Shown: positions 26,801 through 41,800 of the stretch, in pieces
Position numbering within the stretch: the stretch's first letter is position 1
Layout of the letters: every line of letters begins with the position of its first letter
From: Pectinophora gossypiella
Taxonomy: Eukaryota; Arthropoda; Insecta; Lepidoptera; Gelechiidae
Assembly (NCBI RefSeq): GCF_024362695.1
Contig: NC_065405.1
Span: 7,634,672 to 7,698,671, forward strand
Reading direction: 5' to 3'
Length of the DNA stretch: 64,000 nucleotides
Program-made: the position numbers and the translations under genes
The notes under the pieces: generated by a model
Seen by the model: only the letters and a program-made list of their open reading frames with translations
Database searches by the model: none
What the model was told of the DNA's origin: nothing

Positions 26801-29800
26801 TATGAAGGATGAAGCGAAGCGCTTGGTGCGGATTAGTGGTATGTCAACCAAGTAAGGATGGTAACCCGCCGTACGTCTGGATGTCCTCAGATGGAATGGA
26901 CTTGGTGGAATGAGCCGATGGAGCTCCTGTGCACACTCCCCGAAGTACAATCTGTAAAAAACCGACAGACAGGCGACTTTACGGCGGTGGTCTAGGCTAT
27001 GCAGTTTGGCTTCCACCAGCTTCCTGTCGCCGATCAACCTCTTAGCACGTCGCTCAACAGAATCCAACGCAGCAAGTTAATAAAAGTAATGTTCAAGAAT
27101 CTTCGTAACTTGGAGTTAAAAGCTTAGTGCAGTTATACGATATACTTATCTGTCGTAAAGGGAACGCCTGGGCTCAGCACTGGGACAGTATAAGCTAGGC
27201 TAGACTTTAACAACTTTTAAATGGTTCTTTCCAAGTTGACACCTTCTCTAGAGGAATAATATTATAAAATACAAACTGTCTACTTTGAACCTACTTCGAG
27301 ACACGCGCGGAAACTGTAACCAGTAAAGTGTTTGAAACAATGTGGTAAAAAGATTGTATGGTGTTGAATGCTGTCTGTGTTGTAGTTTACAGAGGTGAAA
27401 CGTAGAGAATGAGCTGTAGGTACTCTTTCAATCCATGAGAAGAGTAATGTATCCAGCAGTGGGATATTTGTTTTTGTTGCATTATATTTATGTATGAATC
27501 ATAGATAATTGATAGCACGTGGTTTTCAGGACTTGTGCCCAGTTAACTCTCCCTCTAAATATCTGGCGATGAGTGGGTGTATTATATGCTGTACAGCACT
27601 GCCTACCCCTTCAGGAATGCAGGCAAGATGCTGTGTTATGTTGTTTTTGTTGTTGTATGCCACACTAGTAAAAAAATGGATCCTAATTGCAGTTTTATGT
27701 GTTGTGTGGCTCGGGTTTTCCACTTGACGTGACTCTACTCGTATCTACTACTACTCGTAAGGGATTATGGGCAGGACTCAATGTACGCTGGTTCTAAGTG
27801 TAACGTGTATAAAATGATGTACTTATTTTGACACGTCTTTTGTTTTATTTTGGATTATGCTACGACTACAAAGTTCTTAACCAAAGCTAAATCTAAGTAT
27901 TTTTCGTATCCTCCAATATCCTCTATCCAAACAAAAAACGATCTCCCGCCGAACGGTCATTTTATTTTTCCAACATATTTAAAAAAGAAACCGGCCAGTG
28001 TTGACAACTTTTCTAAAATATTTTACTCGTTTAGAGTTGACCCTACATTCAGGAATAGAGAATAGCCGGTGGGATCGAAATATGCACGAAACGAATAGTT
28101 TTACTGAGGCAACGATCGTATTATAAAACTTTCCACGTAGTTCATTGCTTCTTTGGTATCGCCCAACGACAACTAGTGCTTGTGTTACTACGCAATGAAC
28201 GGAGAGTAAATCGACGTAGTAGCCCAGCCAGAAAATGTCGACACACGATGACGTGAGTCAAAAGACGATGACGTGTAATTTAGAGCTGAGGGCATATGAT
28301 TTTTATGAATTTCAACTTATTTTGGGCCTAAGGTTAGGTTACGTTAGGTTTAACGACTAACGTGCTACAATTGAGTATAATAGACACAAAATTATTGGAT
28401 AATAACTACTTACTTTTGTCTAATAGGTAAATTATATAAATGCCTATACAGTATTTTTGTATTACCCTATTAACTAGTCAGTGAGTAACCTCTAATTATA
28501 TTTGTGTAACGATAAAATTACCTACAATATTTCTCAACCAAAACATAAAATGAAATACGATATAATACCCTCAATTTATTATCACGAGTTTTAATACTCA
28601 CTTCACCTACTTATTAAGTACCTATGTTATGTTTAACTTATATTTATTTGTTATGTTTATTGATAGGTAGTTTAGTCGAGACAATGAGTTTATTATTTAT
28701 TTATACAATATTTATTTAAGTTTTATTTACTGTGTTTTAGTTGTAATATAAGTATTATTGTATTTTCAGGTCTATGAAAAACGATATTACACTGTTTTAT
28801 TTCTTCTTTTGGTTTAGATCGATACAGTTACCGCGCGCCCGCGATTAGTAATCGCTCCATGTTCGTCGACATTTTTTGAGTTTAGACATTTTGAACATAT
28901 CGACTGATTTTAACCTAATGACTGACAATCTTTGGACATATTCAAACTAATGACTAACAAGTTAAATACTAACCTTGAATCAAACATAGAGTTGGAGAAA
29001 AGCGTTAATACAGTTTACTTATGACTTTACTTACTAGCAGCCGCCCGCGACTTCGTCCGCGTGGATTTCGTTTTCCAAGGTAAGAATTTCCGATTTTTTA
29101 AATGATTAAATTTAGGGTATAGACTCTAAATTTAATATTAAAAAAAATCGTATATAGATTACTAATTATAGGCCTGGCTTTTTGTAGGACCATTTAAGAT
29201 AAACATTTCCGTCATATCATACATTACATTACATATGTGTAACGGTTTTGTCAGCGCACGCCAGAATTGCTCGCAGATGAGAGATTTTTCCTACTTACCT
29301 GACACTTATCGTCACATTTTGGACAATTCACACAATATCTTTATAAAATGTAGCCTATATGTTATTCTGGTGTATAAGCTACATTATTGTAAAGTTTCAT
29401 TTAAATCCATTCAGTAGTTTTTGCGTGAAAGAGTAACAAACATCCAAACATCCATACTCACAAACTTTCACATTTATAATATTAGTAAAATGTTGCATTA
29501 ATTTTTTGTTTTACTTTGGTATTCGTTATGGAAGCTATACGTTTGCTAGCATGTTGTGATGGCAACAGAGGTACAACACATCCCTAGCTTAAATTACGAA
29601 CAGGGAAGAGCGATGAGCGTACGGAGTAAGTTCCAGTGACATTAGTTTGTGGGTCGTCTGTTGGCTTATCAGGAATGTAGCGAAGTTACCGCGATACTGT
29701 CGGCCGCACCAACCTCGTTCGCCTGCCTACAAAGTGTCAAGTAACCACTCCAACTCGGCCGTAGCCAAGACATGAGGTTCAGGCATAACTTTGCAAGTGA

Positions 29801-32800
29801 TAGTACTCAACGCTTCCTCTACAATAAATTCTTCCGCTTAACACGTGCAACAGTCGGTTATATTACAACATGTTTGAAATTTCCTGAGAACACTTTAGTG
29901 ATGTACTTAGCAAGATTACACCCAATATAAGGAAAGAGATTATGTAGTATGGTGGTGGATTTTGTACGAAACCCCTCAGGTTGTCTGGCTGTTTATTAGA
30001 ACATTATAGACGTAGACAAAGCTTAAACTGAGATTGATTGAGCTCGGTATATAGCTTAAGCTCTCACTCGGTACATAACGTGCTGGCATCAACCGCTTTG
30101 TACCCGGCACAAGCAAGAGAAGCGGCTAAATGTTGAATATTGGAGCCATTACAGGCTATGTGTCATTCAGTCTACCATCAGGTTCAGGTTCAGCTATTTT
30201 CGGTAACATTTTGATAAAATGTATTCAGGAAGCGTCAAATTAAAAGTATTTTTCTTATTTTAAATTACTTTTCATTTATTTTAAGATGCCTTAATATTAT
30301 TAATATCATAAAGATTTTACCATTTAAATATTTTTTATGGTAGTAGAAAGATTATGACTGAAAGTAAATGCCTTTACGAAACCAATTATGGCTTTATTGA
30401 CGTAAGTCGACATATTACCCGGTTATTGCTCCACTAATCCATCAGTCAATAAGCTCATACTCGTGTCTTTGTGCTAATAGACGGTTGTAATAGTTCAATT
30501 CATAGTCAGTAGATGACTGTCTGTTTTTAGTATTTATTTGAAAATGTATGCTTTTACACTTGGAAATCTTTGGGCAAGTAGTGTTACGTCAACTATAGTT
30601 GCATGCAAATAAAACATCTGCTTTTGTACATTTAGTTGTAAAAAAGAAAAAATGCGTCGCTCTCCGTCTGGCGTTATTTCTTCCTTCCAGCCAGTCGTAA
30701 CATCTTTTGAAGAAGCAATACAGTTAAAACAACGACCTTTGGCACGTGTGACGGCGGTATTTGTGTAGGTAGCACATTTCATAATACTCAACAACGGAAA
30801 TGAATATACAATGTTCTTGCTATTTCTGTTATCGAGACTATTGTTTCTGTTTTAATTGTTTAGACACGAGGAACAGTTTAAGTCACTACTTTGATCGTCT
30901 GTCACGAACGTGAAGACTTTACATTGACTACTGTTTTCATATTTTTTTTTTACACTGCGGTTGACTTTCATTCCCACTCCCAGTTATATTTTGTTAGACT
31001 AACAAATGAACTTATTTGCATTTTATTAAGCACTCTTACTTTGAACGAACTTTTCTAAATTGACTGTGGTCCGAGTGTTTCTCCACCAATCCGCAGTGGA
31101 GTAGTGTGGTGGTATACCTATGGTACATACTCGTAATCACCCATTCCTCGGAGGTTTGTGCTCAGCAGTGGGATATTTTGGAGTAACAGGATACTGTCAT
31201 CTTGCGATGGATGTGCCTCTGACTGCCCCAATTACGAATATAGTCGTGAGCTTATGTTGCTGTTATTAATATTACTGTCTTTGGGTTTTCAAAGTTAGTA
31301 TGTTAAAAAAATACCCTTTACTCAGACATGAAGCTAAACCAGCAATATTTCATAAGTACATAATTTACAAGTGCGTGTTATTTCTTCGCAACTTGTATCT
31401 GATTAAAAGTTTAATACCTGCTATTAAAAGTTTAATACCTCTGTAATGTTACCGATATAAGTTCAATAGTGTGGATATGTAAAGTAAATACAAGACTTTC
31501 AGCATATTCTAACAAGTTAAATATTCTACGACTTTCAGGGTCAAATTAACGTCCGAAGTTTGACTTTGTCCGACATCGTAACCAAGCTAAGTTTCCAGCT
31601 TAGCGGTATGGTGTGGGGATAAGTACTACCAGTGTGCTTCAAGCCAAGAGTTATGGTTGTAATAGAGCTAAATTATAAGCTATTGTATTACCCTCACATT
31701 ATGTGTAGTTATAGATTATTAGCATCCCTATTATTTAGGCATACAATTGATTTCAAGTTTATATAATTATGCTGTGAAGTCGGGGTTTATTTAATGGCGT
31801 TAGCTGTATTGGTTATTATACAGTTGGTTAATTATTGATAACATATTGTTTCAATATGGTTACGTTGATAAAATATACACATAAATACATACATAATATA
31901 TAGATATACACATATATACATAAACTCCGCCCACAATCCCCTATGGGGTGGCAGAGCCACGAGCAGTCAAAGACAACTAGCAGCCAATGTTGATACGAAG
32001 TCTTATCATGGATACGATGAACCATATGGTGACAAGGGATAAAAGATATCGCTCGAATAACGTTATGTTACCTATATTGGAAATCAATGTCAATATTTCG
32101 GAATAAAGGTTTAGTTCAGTTCGGTTGTCGACACAAGAATTTTAGTTGCAGAGGCATTTACGATATAAAGGCATCTATGGCGGCGAGCGGCTGTAACGCT
32201 GAACGGTCTCGCAGAAGGCAGTAAAAAGTGCCATTTTGCAGCGACAGCATCCACAATATCGTCACAGACTGGGACGCAGTAAAATGTTTACAAAATATCC
32301 TGCTTTGTTCAGGGTGCCACAGAAACTGTTGGATATTGCTTTTGTATAACCATTTCGGCGTAAACTGCGCCGTCCAGTTTTTTCGAAGTCGTATACCTAA
32401 GTGTAATCGCTTCACATTGTTTTGTTAGAAACAGTGTGGCGAAACGGAACGTGTTTTAGACTTAGTACCTATTTGAAACTTGAGTAGCTTATTTCAAGTG
32501 CCTGTTGTAGTTATGTACTTTGCGGAACGCATTGAGCTATTTCAAGCTACGTTTTTAGATATAAGTACTTGGTTTTATAGTATACCAGTGCAATCCAATT
32601 AGTGTTCACTTACACGCGAGTTTCGGCTGTAAGTGTCTTATTATATAGGAAGTCAACAAATTGTGTGGCCATAAATATTACAATTTTACAATAATAGCTG
32701 TACGGATACAATGTTTATCACAATTCCATCTGAATTTTCAACCTTGCGATTCTAGATACGTTCATAAATTCCATGAAATTACCCATCTTTCTGTGCTTCA

Positions 32801-35800
32801 AAGGGGCCATATATTTCCCGCTGGAGACAGCGTCTTGCGGCCATCACGCGAATGATAAATCAGTAGCACACAATATCAGGCAAAAACCGCGCGCAAGAAC
32901 CTTTTAAATTCCTATATTATTACTGAGAAGAAAAGCCTTTTGTTGAACATTATTTTTATAGAGTGCCAAAAATGAGGTTCTAAATTAAACGCTGCTAGAA
33001 ACTTACACGTGGATCATAAGTACTCATATAAGGCTGGATCATTAGTAATTTAAGGTTAATTAAATCTGAATTCGGAAGTATGATGTCACTTTTTATAGGT
33101 GCCATAATTGCCCAAGACGGTTGCCCAGGGACATGCGTCTCCTAAAAGTCCTACTGAAACGAGTATGGAGTATCTATACTCCACCACCGTGCTCTTTTTT
33201 TTTTTTATTCAAAGTAAAAAAATTTGTACAAAAATTTACTTAAAGCTAAATATGTCGCCAAACTGCAGTGCAGTTTGTTGGCGACGTATGCACTCAATTG
33301 TGACATTACGCAATTTAACAAAGATGGCGCAGACCACGGAGTCCCACTTACTACAATCCTAGCACACCACATTCACTTCCGCCACTTCCCAGCAAGAACG
33401 ATTTTAATTTTTTTCGAAGTGCGGTGCTACATAATTTGACATCCTCCCTTAACCAGTCTATTTCATTAAAGATTTTTGGAACCATATAATCTGTGCATCT
33501 TTTTCCATAATAATTATTCACTTTTCCCTGTGCTAACTTACCATGTCTTACTCTTTTTCTCAAATATTTATTGTTAAGCCGAACTTTATATTTGTCAGTG
33601 AAGTAATTTTCAATCGCAATCATATAGGTGCTCTTCAATTCTATTGGCAAGATCTTACAGATATGGAATAGATCGCAATAGGTCGATTCCTTGCATTTTT
33701 CTTTAATCTTTTTGCACACTAGATGTTTTATGAGCCTGATTTGCAAGTTTTTGATGTCCTTTAGATAAGTAGCAAAGGTGCGGCCATATACACTCAATCC
33801 ATAGCTAATAAGAGACTCCGCCAGAGCATAGTACACCATAAACAATGTCTTTTTATCTAATATGTATTTCAAGTGAAAAAACCTTCCCAAAATTCTATTT
33901 AATTTCATACATACTTCACTTATGTGCTTCTTCCAACTAAAGTGACGTTCAACTATCAGCCCTAAGTACGTAAAGTTATCTACATATTGCAAATAAGGGC
34001 AGTTACAACCTTTTTTGCTTTTGTGAAGACATTCGTAATCGTGTCCTACTATGCGCATATCGCCACAAGAAACTTCCTTCGCATGTACATTATAGGGCGA
34101 ATATATATGCAAGCACTTAGTTTTTGCCATATTAATGATGATGCCATTGTCATGTGCCCACTTTGTTACATTTTCTAAGTCACACTGAATATATTTTTGT
34201 ATTTCCGAGGTGCTCTTTGATGCATAACATATGCACATGTCATCTGCATACATCAGCACATGACAGTTCTTAATAACATTTGTTACACTATTTACGTGCA
34301 TAATATATCCAATCGGCCCGAACACAGAACCGGTTGGCACACCTAGTGTGACCTTTGCCTCCACACCGGTCGTCCCGTCAGCTGATACGCGCAATGTTCT
34401 ATTAGATAAGTAGCTGCGAAAAAAGTCGTTCGTAGGACCTCTGATACCACACTCGTGCATTGCCTTCAGTAACACCTCGTCTCCTTTAAAACAACATCGT
34501 TTAAGATTTTTTAAATGATAGGTCATATCATACATAAACAGCTTATATACGTCCCACTGCTGGCGCAGGCCTCCCTCAATCAACCGGAGGGGGCATGAAA
34601 CCACGCACCACCACTACGATGTTCCACTGCAGGATGGCGGAGGTGTTTTTACGGCTAATAGCTGGGACCAACTGGTTAACGTGCCCTCCGAAGCACAGAA
34701 TCATCTTACTTTTTCGAACAATCAGGTGATTCAAGCCTGCAATTTTCTTACCAAACAAAAACAGTCTCACAAAGTGATTTTGACAATGCCCCCATCGGGA
34801 ATTGAACCCGGACTCCTCCGGACCCGGACACTAGCCCACGGAGGCTATTTTACATGTACATTTACTTAGTTACAATTTAATATATATCTGAAGTAAGCAA
34901 GCTAGTTTCAAATCGAATATCATATTGAAATTCCTCACAGTATTGCAATTTCACATTGGTAACAAAGTGAATGGCACCAGATATTTTCTATCGTCTTTCC
35001 AGAAACCTCTCTTTCAAGAACGTAATCTGACAAAGCTTTAACAAAATATCTTCTGAATCGTTCGTATGATGAATGCTTGAAATTTTAATTTAAATTGCTA
35101 AATTTTGATCCAATTATAATGTTTTATTCCGTGTTTACTATGGCTACCTATCTGTATTGTGAACACCTCCTTACTTATATAAAATTAATATATATCAATA
35201 ATATAATATAATAAAACCTAAAAAATAAGATATATACGTAGGTATGAACATTGCCATCAATAATTCTGAAACTTAGATATAAGTATTTAAACAAAATTTT
35301 ACTTTCGCGGATGATAAAAAATCTTTTTAAATAAAAAATAGGCTCCACGCAGTCGCGCTGGCGCGGGCGGTTATTGTGAGATAAAATATTCGAATCAGAG
35401 GAATGATCATCGGCGTCCAATTTCATAATTCGAACATATAAACTAAACTAATAAAAATAAAAACAACGGTCCGCGCGCAGCCTACACGATTCAAGACTAA
35501 AGTAAGACCGAGGGGGGTGAGGTAAACCTAGATCAGACGCTGATGGGGAGCGGAGAGTTGCCATTATATTCGTAGTATTATTCTTTATTCTATGCCGTCA
35601 CTGTGGTACACCGGTTTGCTTCTCAATCGCCGCCGATCGGAGCGACGGTTAGAACCCCGGACTTGCACCAATGAGTTATTAATTTATCTTAAGTGCAGGC
35701 TTCACTAATACAGTTGGCTCGACCATTATAGACGTCGATACGCTCACCACCTATTATTACCTATCTCACCTATCACCTATTATCATGTTGGTTTAACATT

Positions 35801-38800
35801 CTCAACTCAGTGATAGTCTTGTGCTTATTATGTCATGTAATTTAATGAAAGATGAAGAAAATCACTACATAGTATAAAATAAAATAAATAAATAAAATAG
35901 GGATGTACGCTTAAATCTTTAAAACTACGCAACGGATTTTGATGCGTTTTTTTTTAAGTAGATAGAGTGATTCAAGAGGTAGGTTTATATTTATAATAAC
36001 ATCCGCACCCGAGCGAAGCCGGAGCGGGTCGCTAGTACACTATAAAATCTTCGCTTCGCCGAAATGTTCGAAACAGTTAGCCGTAGTTTCAGATATCCGT
36101 GACCGAAATTCAGAGCCTGTTAGTTAGTGCTCCTTCAGAAGACGGCGTGTAATTCACTATACGGTCGTTACCCGCTTTATGTGAGATTTATTTTAACCTA
36201 CCTATAGGTGCTGAGAACCTGTACCTACGTGGAGGTAACCTCGAATAAAACTTCTATGAACTTCTCCCTAGTATAAATCAGTTTTCGTTTCAAACTAAGT
36301 ATCCGAAAGCCCTAGTCGAAAGGTCTAGTTTTCTTATTTAGAAATTATTATTTAAAAATTGTTTCTTTTTCTTTATTTTTCCAATTAAAGATATAATAAA
36401 ATGGTTGAAAAAGTAACATATTACATGCTGAGTGAATCGTGGATATTAGTTCATTTTGCCATTGATTTACCTGTGTTATTTTGTAACATACTTACATGAA
36501 AATATAGACATTGGGCTCATTCACCACCAATTAAATTGAGTCTTGGCACTTTATTAGATACTGATTTGTTCCTGATTCTTTGATCATACCTAGGAAGAAA
36601 GAAAGAACTAAGAAAAAGAAATTATTCGACAAAACATAAATTAACATTACTTACTTAGAGGTAATAATAAAGAGGTAATTAGAGGTAATTGCTATTTAGC
36701 AATAAGGCCGCCTATTGTACTTATGTTTTTATTCGTATGTTTATGTCCTTTGTATATGTCGTTGTGCAATAAAGTATTATTGATTGATTGATTGATTGAA
36801 TAAAATACTTAATAATTATTATACTTAATGCCGGCTTCAGCTCAGCAAATGTCACAGCCTAGTTAGACTATGACGCTGATTTTCAGCTGCAGCCGGTTTG
36901 GGAATCAAAAAGACATTGAAACAAAAACTGGGCTCTTAAGTCTAAGCACATAATTATGTATTTAATACGAATGTACCTATTGAGCTAATTAAAAAAAAGA
37001 GACTAAACCTGACTATTAACTCAAGTACTTAATAAAACTAAAAAGGACACGTCCATTAGGTAAAGCCGCGAACTTGTTATTACATTTTGGTTCCTAGTGT
37101 TCTAAGTATAATGTGTGCTGTAATAGTGCGAGTTATAAATCGCTGCCGGTGTCTGTCATCGTCATTTTCGCCTACTTTATCGATAAACAGAATGGACTTC
37201 TCCACGGTCATCTTTCTATACCACACTGAGCATAGAATAACAAGTTGTCAAAACAAAATTAAACGCGTTATGCGACAGAATTACCGATAATCCAATCCCG
37301 TAATTAACCTATGTGGAGCCATGCGGGGCCAATTGGGCTGTATTTGGCTATTTGCTAGTTTAATTCGAATGGAAACTAAATGAAAGTTGGGGCAGGTCGT
37401 TTGTCACTGGCCGGCGCGGCGCTGGGCAGCCCGGGTGCAGCGTAGCTTTTATTAATATTTCCTCTGCGAATCCCCGCTTTATTAGTAAACAGCCGTCATG
37501 TGGCTGATAAATTATTAATGTGGTCGCCAGCAGTTTGTTCGTGACCCGTTTTTTGCGCGAAAATGCGAACAGTTTTACATGTGTTCTCTATTATTGATAG
37601 CTTTATTTTGAAGCGAATTGCGCTGCTGTAAAATGAACATCGTATTTAGTGCGCTACTTAGGGCTCTATCCACCAACAAAATGTAATGCATAATACCGGG
37701 TTTTTAAGGCGTTAAATCAGGAATGTGAGACTTCCGATATTTTAGTTATAGATGTACCGACATTCATTTTAATAATAATAACCACAACATATAAATAAAC
37801 TTACACCTGTAACCCCTAATGGGGTGGGCAGGGCCGCAAGTAATCAAAGACAACTTGCAGCCGCTGTTGATACGGAGTCTTAAAATGGATGTGACGAACC
37901 TTAGGATGACAAGTGGTCAGCCTATCCAAAAACAAAAAGTATAAAATGTATGCAGATGTATTGTGTAAAGGGTACCTACGCACTTGGTTGTGCAACCAAT
38001 TTGTTGGCGGTAACTGAATCCCGAATAGTTGCCCGTTGGTGGCGCAACCATGGTGTCCTAGTGAGATGGTGGCGTTACAGTAACCATCTGGCGAGCTAGT
38101 GCCACATTGACTGTTGATTATCGAGTTTGGTACTCCACTGATGATTTATGAAACTAGTTTCATAAGGTACGTATTCTCAAGAAATTATAAGTTAAGTTGT
38201 AAGTAGAGTTTGTGAACTTAGGGTTTGTATAGTTAGGGCGTGGACATGAAAAAGTTTTTGTTGGGATAAAATGTATCCAAATTTACTTATCGGGATTTTG
38301 GTATAATATAAATACACATGTACGATAGTATTTTTTTTATCGAATGTCATATTTATAACAGTTATTCTGAGTGCAGTACAAAAATCAATTCTCTAGTGTT
38401 GTCCCGCTTGCACAGGGACAGCTTACCTAACCTGAAGATTTGACAGGTCCAGTTTTTTACAGCAGCGACTGTCTGTCTGACCTTCTAGTTCTCGAAAGGA
38501 AATCCATTACAGGTTAGGTCACATATTTCCGAAACGCATCCTCATTCTTCTTAGGACAGTAAAATATAAACAGAAAATAAATGAATGAAAGAAGATTTAA
38601 GTGATTCCCAGTTTTCCGTTGAATAAATATTTAAAGTAAGTAGTCAAACGAACAATCTATGGCGAAAGAACGTATATTACGATCAAAGTTCTTTTGTAGA
38701 CAGTAAGTATGTCTACATTTAGACCCTCCACGCGGATCAACGATTTCTTACAGATTATTTGTACAGTTAATTGTGCTTTGGAAAAAAAATAAAGGAAATG

Positions 38801-41800
38801 AAAATCGCATCGGATGCGAGTAATCGGTAGGAAATTGATTATCGAGGAGCGAGCAGTGGGATTTAGTATATTGCTTTCTAATTAATATCGTGTCTGACGC
38901 ACATCTGAGCATTAATAGAATGGTGCGGTTCTTTTGGCTAAGATCACATTGTCTGTACTTGTATCATTACAGTAATTATAATATTAATACATTTTTGTAT
39001 TTGACTAACTAAGCACCCACGCACTACTTAGCTTTCTGTTAGATAGACGTAACGTCAACATACGGCTAGGTGGTAAGCGGTAACACGTTCACATTATAGA
39101 CGGCGGTCTATAATGGTTGAACTACATGTAATAGTGAAAATTTTACGTAACATAAAATATAACTCAAAGGTACAACTCCGAACCGAATCGAACCGGCGTT
39201 TCCCGTTTGAGAAACAAGCCAGTACAACAGACATGACTACAGCGACTTTAGAAAGATATTGATAAGATAAATATACTTTACTTTTCGGGTGGTTTGGCAC
39301 TTGATTTCAAGTGCAACTGTGAACGTATTATTTTTGTCTCGATACTGGGATGTGTTGATAAAAGGTTATTTTTCTGTTTGAAAAAGATGCTAAAACATAC
39401 TAAGTATAAAATACTTTTTAAACAAACTTCTACTACGTTTATACAGCTCTGCCGAAAGTTTTTTTAATGCATAATCTCTTTTAATTTTAAAGAACAAAAT
39501 ATTAAATATAAAAAAGCAGAAAATGCACTCATTTTCGAGTGAGTGTAAAGCCAACAGAGCTAACTTCCTGAAAATAAAAACTCGCAGAGTCTGTCTTATC
39601 GCGGCGCGTGCGGTGACCATTTATAAACGTCACAAAATAAAAGCACGAAATAAACTGTGCTCACCAGAATATCTTAATTATAGTGATTAATAAAACCCAG
39701 GAAGGAAAATTGTATGCTTTATGAAATTGAGGATCTAGTTTGCATAGAAGCAAGAAGTGGAGATGGGATGACATTGTAGTAGACTAACGTGGTTTTATAT
39801 TAAATTTTATTAAAGTTTACTTTGAGTTTGTGTGACAGTAGATACACCGATAAATCTAGCTAAAAAAGGAACAGATATTCCGAAAACTGGGAGAAGCATC
39901 CGAACAGTTATAGTTATTATTCAAGGCAAGTTCATAGTACTTGTCTCAGTGCGTTCTCTCTGTCTACTCACATCGGGACTAATGCTTCGGGGGTAGGTAT
40001 AAAATGTATGGCGAAATTGTGGTACCGCCCACCGATGAGCTATTATTATATTACACTGCCCGACTCCGATGTACCAGCCGGATAGATTGGGTAGTCTAGT
40101 AAGCCCTTATGCTAGAGAGAAATGTGTGTGTGTGTGTAAGTAGATATTAATGGAGACATGACAATTTACAAATTCTGTTTGAATACGCAAAAGCCTTAGG
40201 GGCGACATGAACTCTATATGAACCCTCACGTGTCAATTCCCTTCAGAATGTCAGGTCATACCTACTTATAAAGGGTTGTCACACTATAACTGAAAGACCC
40301 TTTGAGGTTCGTAAAGTAAGTATTACAAATATTTTGTTTTGGATGTAACATCGAATATGATATGTAAATAGTCTTTCAAATTACTTATAACTAACCTACT
40401 TGATTTCAAGACATTAAACCTTTCTGCTTTTATCGTAGATGAATGTAGTTGAAGTACAATAATGTATTCTTTATATAATCTGTGATTGAAAATACATTAT
40501 TAATGTATCTAGATATTGGTTTTTAGAGGAAAAAGAAATAACGAATTGGCTATTTTAAAGTAGGTACCTACAGTACTTTGTTACTGCAAAGTATACCTAA
40601 ATTAATAATTATATCTTTACTCTCCTTAGCAATAGTTCTCTTCCTCCTCTTTTTAAAAATTCAGAACATCCTCTCTATTTCGGTTCACTACACTATAACT
40701 CTTTTAAATTAAAGCGACAGCCCTATTCCCTAGTGGATCGCGAAATCAGACGCGTAAAATCTAAGCATCAAGTTAAGTTAATTATCCCAAGCTAATAGGT
40801 TTGCGGTTTTACTCTCCACTGTCTCCAACATAATTAAAGTCATCTAAAACCACATGTTCATACAACACAAATACCAATGATATTACCAACGAATTCACAA
40901 AATAAAATTCCATTAAATAGAAAACCTCCATTTTAAGGGAAAAAATTAATGAGATGTAACCATTAAGTTTAAGAAGATTATGTGCTTACCTGTTTTAACA
41001 AGTGCCCTTCAAAAAGTCACTTTTTCGTGTTCGAATTAAAAAAGCGAATTAATTTATCACGTCAAAAAAGAGCCAGACATTTTCCGACTTCATTAAAAAA
41101 TTTGCCACAACTCGATGCCGTCAGAATGAACTTTTCCCATTTCTCATTTTCTTAATTACCTAATCCTAACTGAAGAAATGCCAGAAGTGGTTTGCTTAAA
41201 GGCGAAACTAAAATAAAAATGGGGAGCTTTGCTGGAGTGCAGTGTTTTATATCTGAAAGCATTAAACTTTAGGCGTAAGATCTCAAATAAAGTGAGGATC
41301 ACGTACAAGTGAGTGATATCACGTCTACGGCTCATCAGCGGGTGCACGTGACGACTTTAGCACAAACAGATTTCACAACACCACCAAGCAGGCGTGAGCC
41401 CCGGTGCGACCTGCGTATTCCTAGCTGGCGAGGAGAAATAAAAACACAAGTCGAGAGGTCTTATTAAAATGGTGACGTTAATACGCAAAAGAGCGGGCCG
41501 CTACCGCGGTGCTACAAACTTTTCTTTCTCCTAACTTTATTACGCCATTAGAGATCGCGTGACGAAGAATCGCACTTTCGTCGTAATATTTATCTTGACA
41601 ATTGTATCAAGCACACGTTTTTCTTATCTTTCGTGACGTGCCAGATTTGATTAGATTTTCTCTTAGAGTCTAGGAAAACATTTGCGTTTTGTACGCAAAA
41701 GCTGAGAACTTTCAAGTGATTTACGGCACACGTAACTGTTTCTTGAGCGGTTTAGGGTCTGAAGTGTATCATTTGTATTTTTTATAAGAATCAGTCAGTC

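Noticed and set aside
28236..28876. Possible terminal inverted repeats AAAATGTCGAC / GTCGACATTTT around a 640-bp segment
   Set aside because: Only 11 bp match, and I could not find a target duplication, so chance or an old element cannot be separated.
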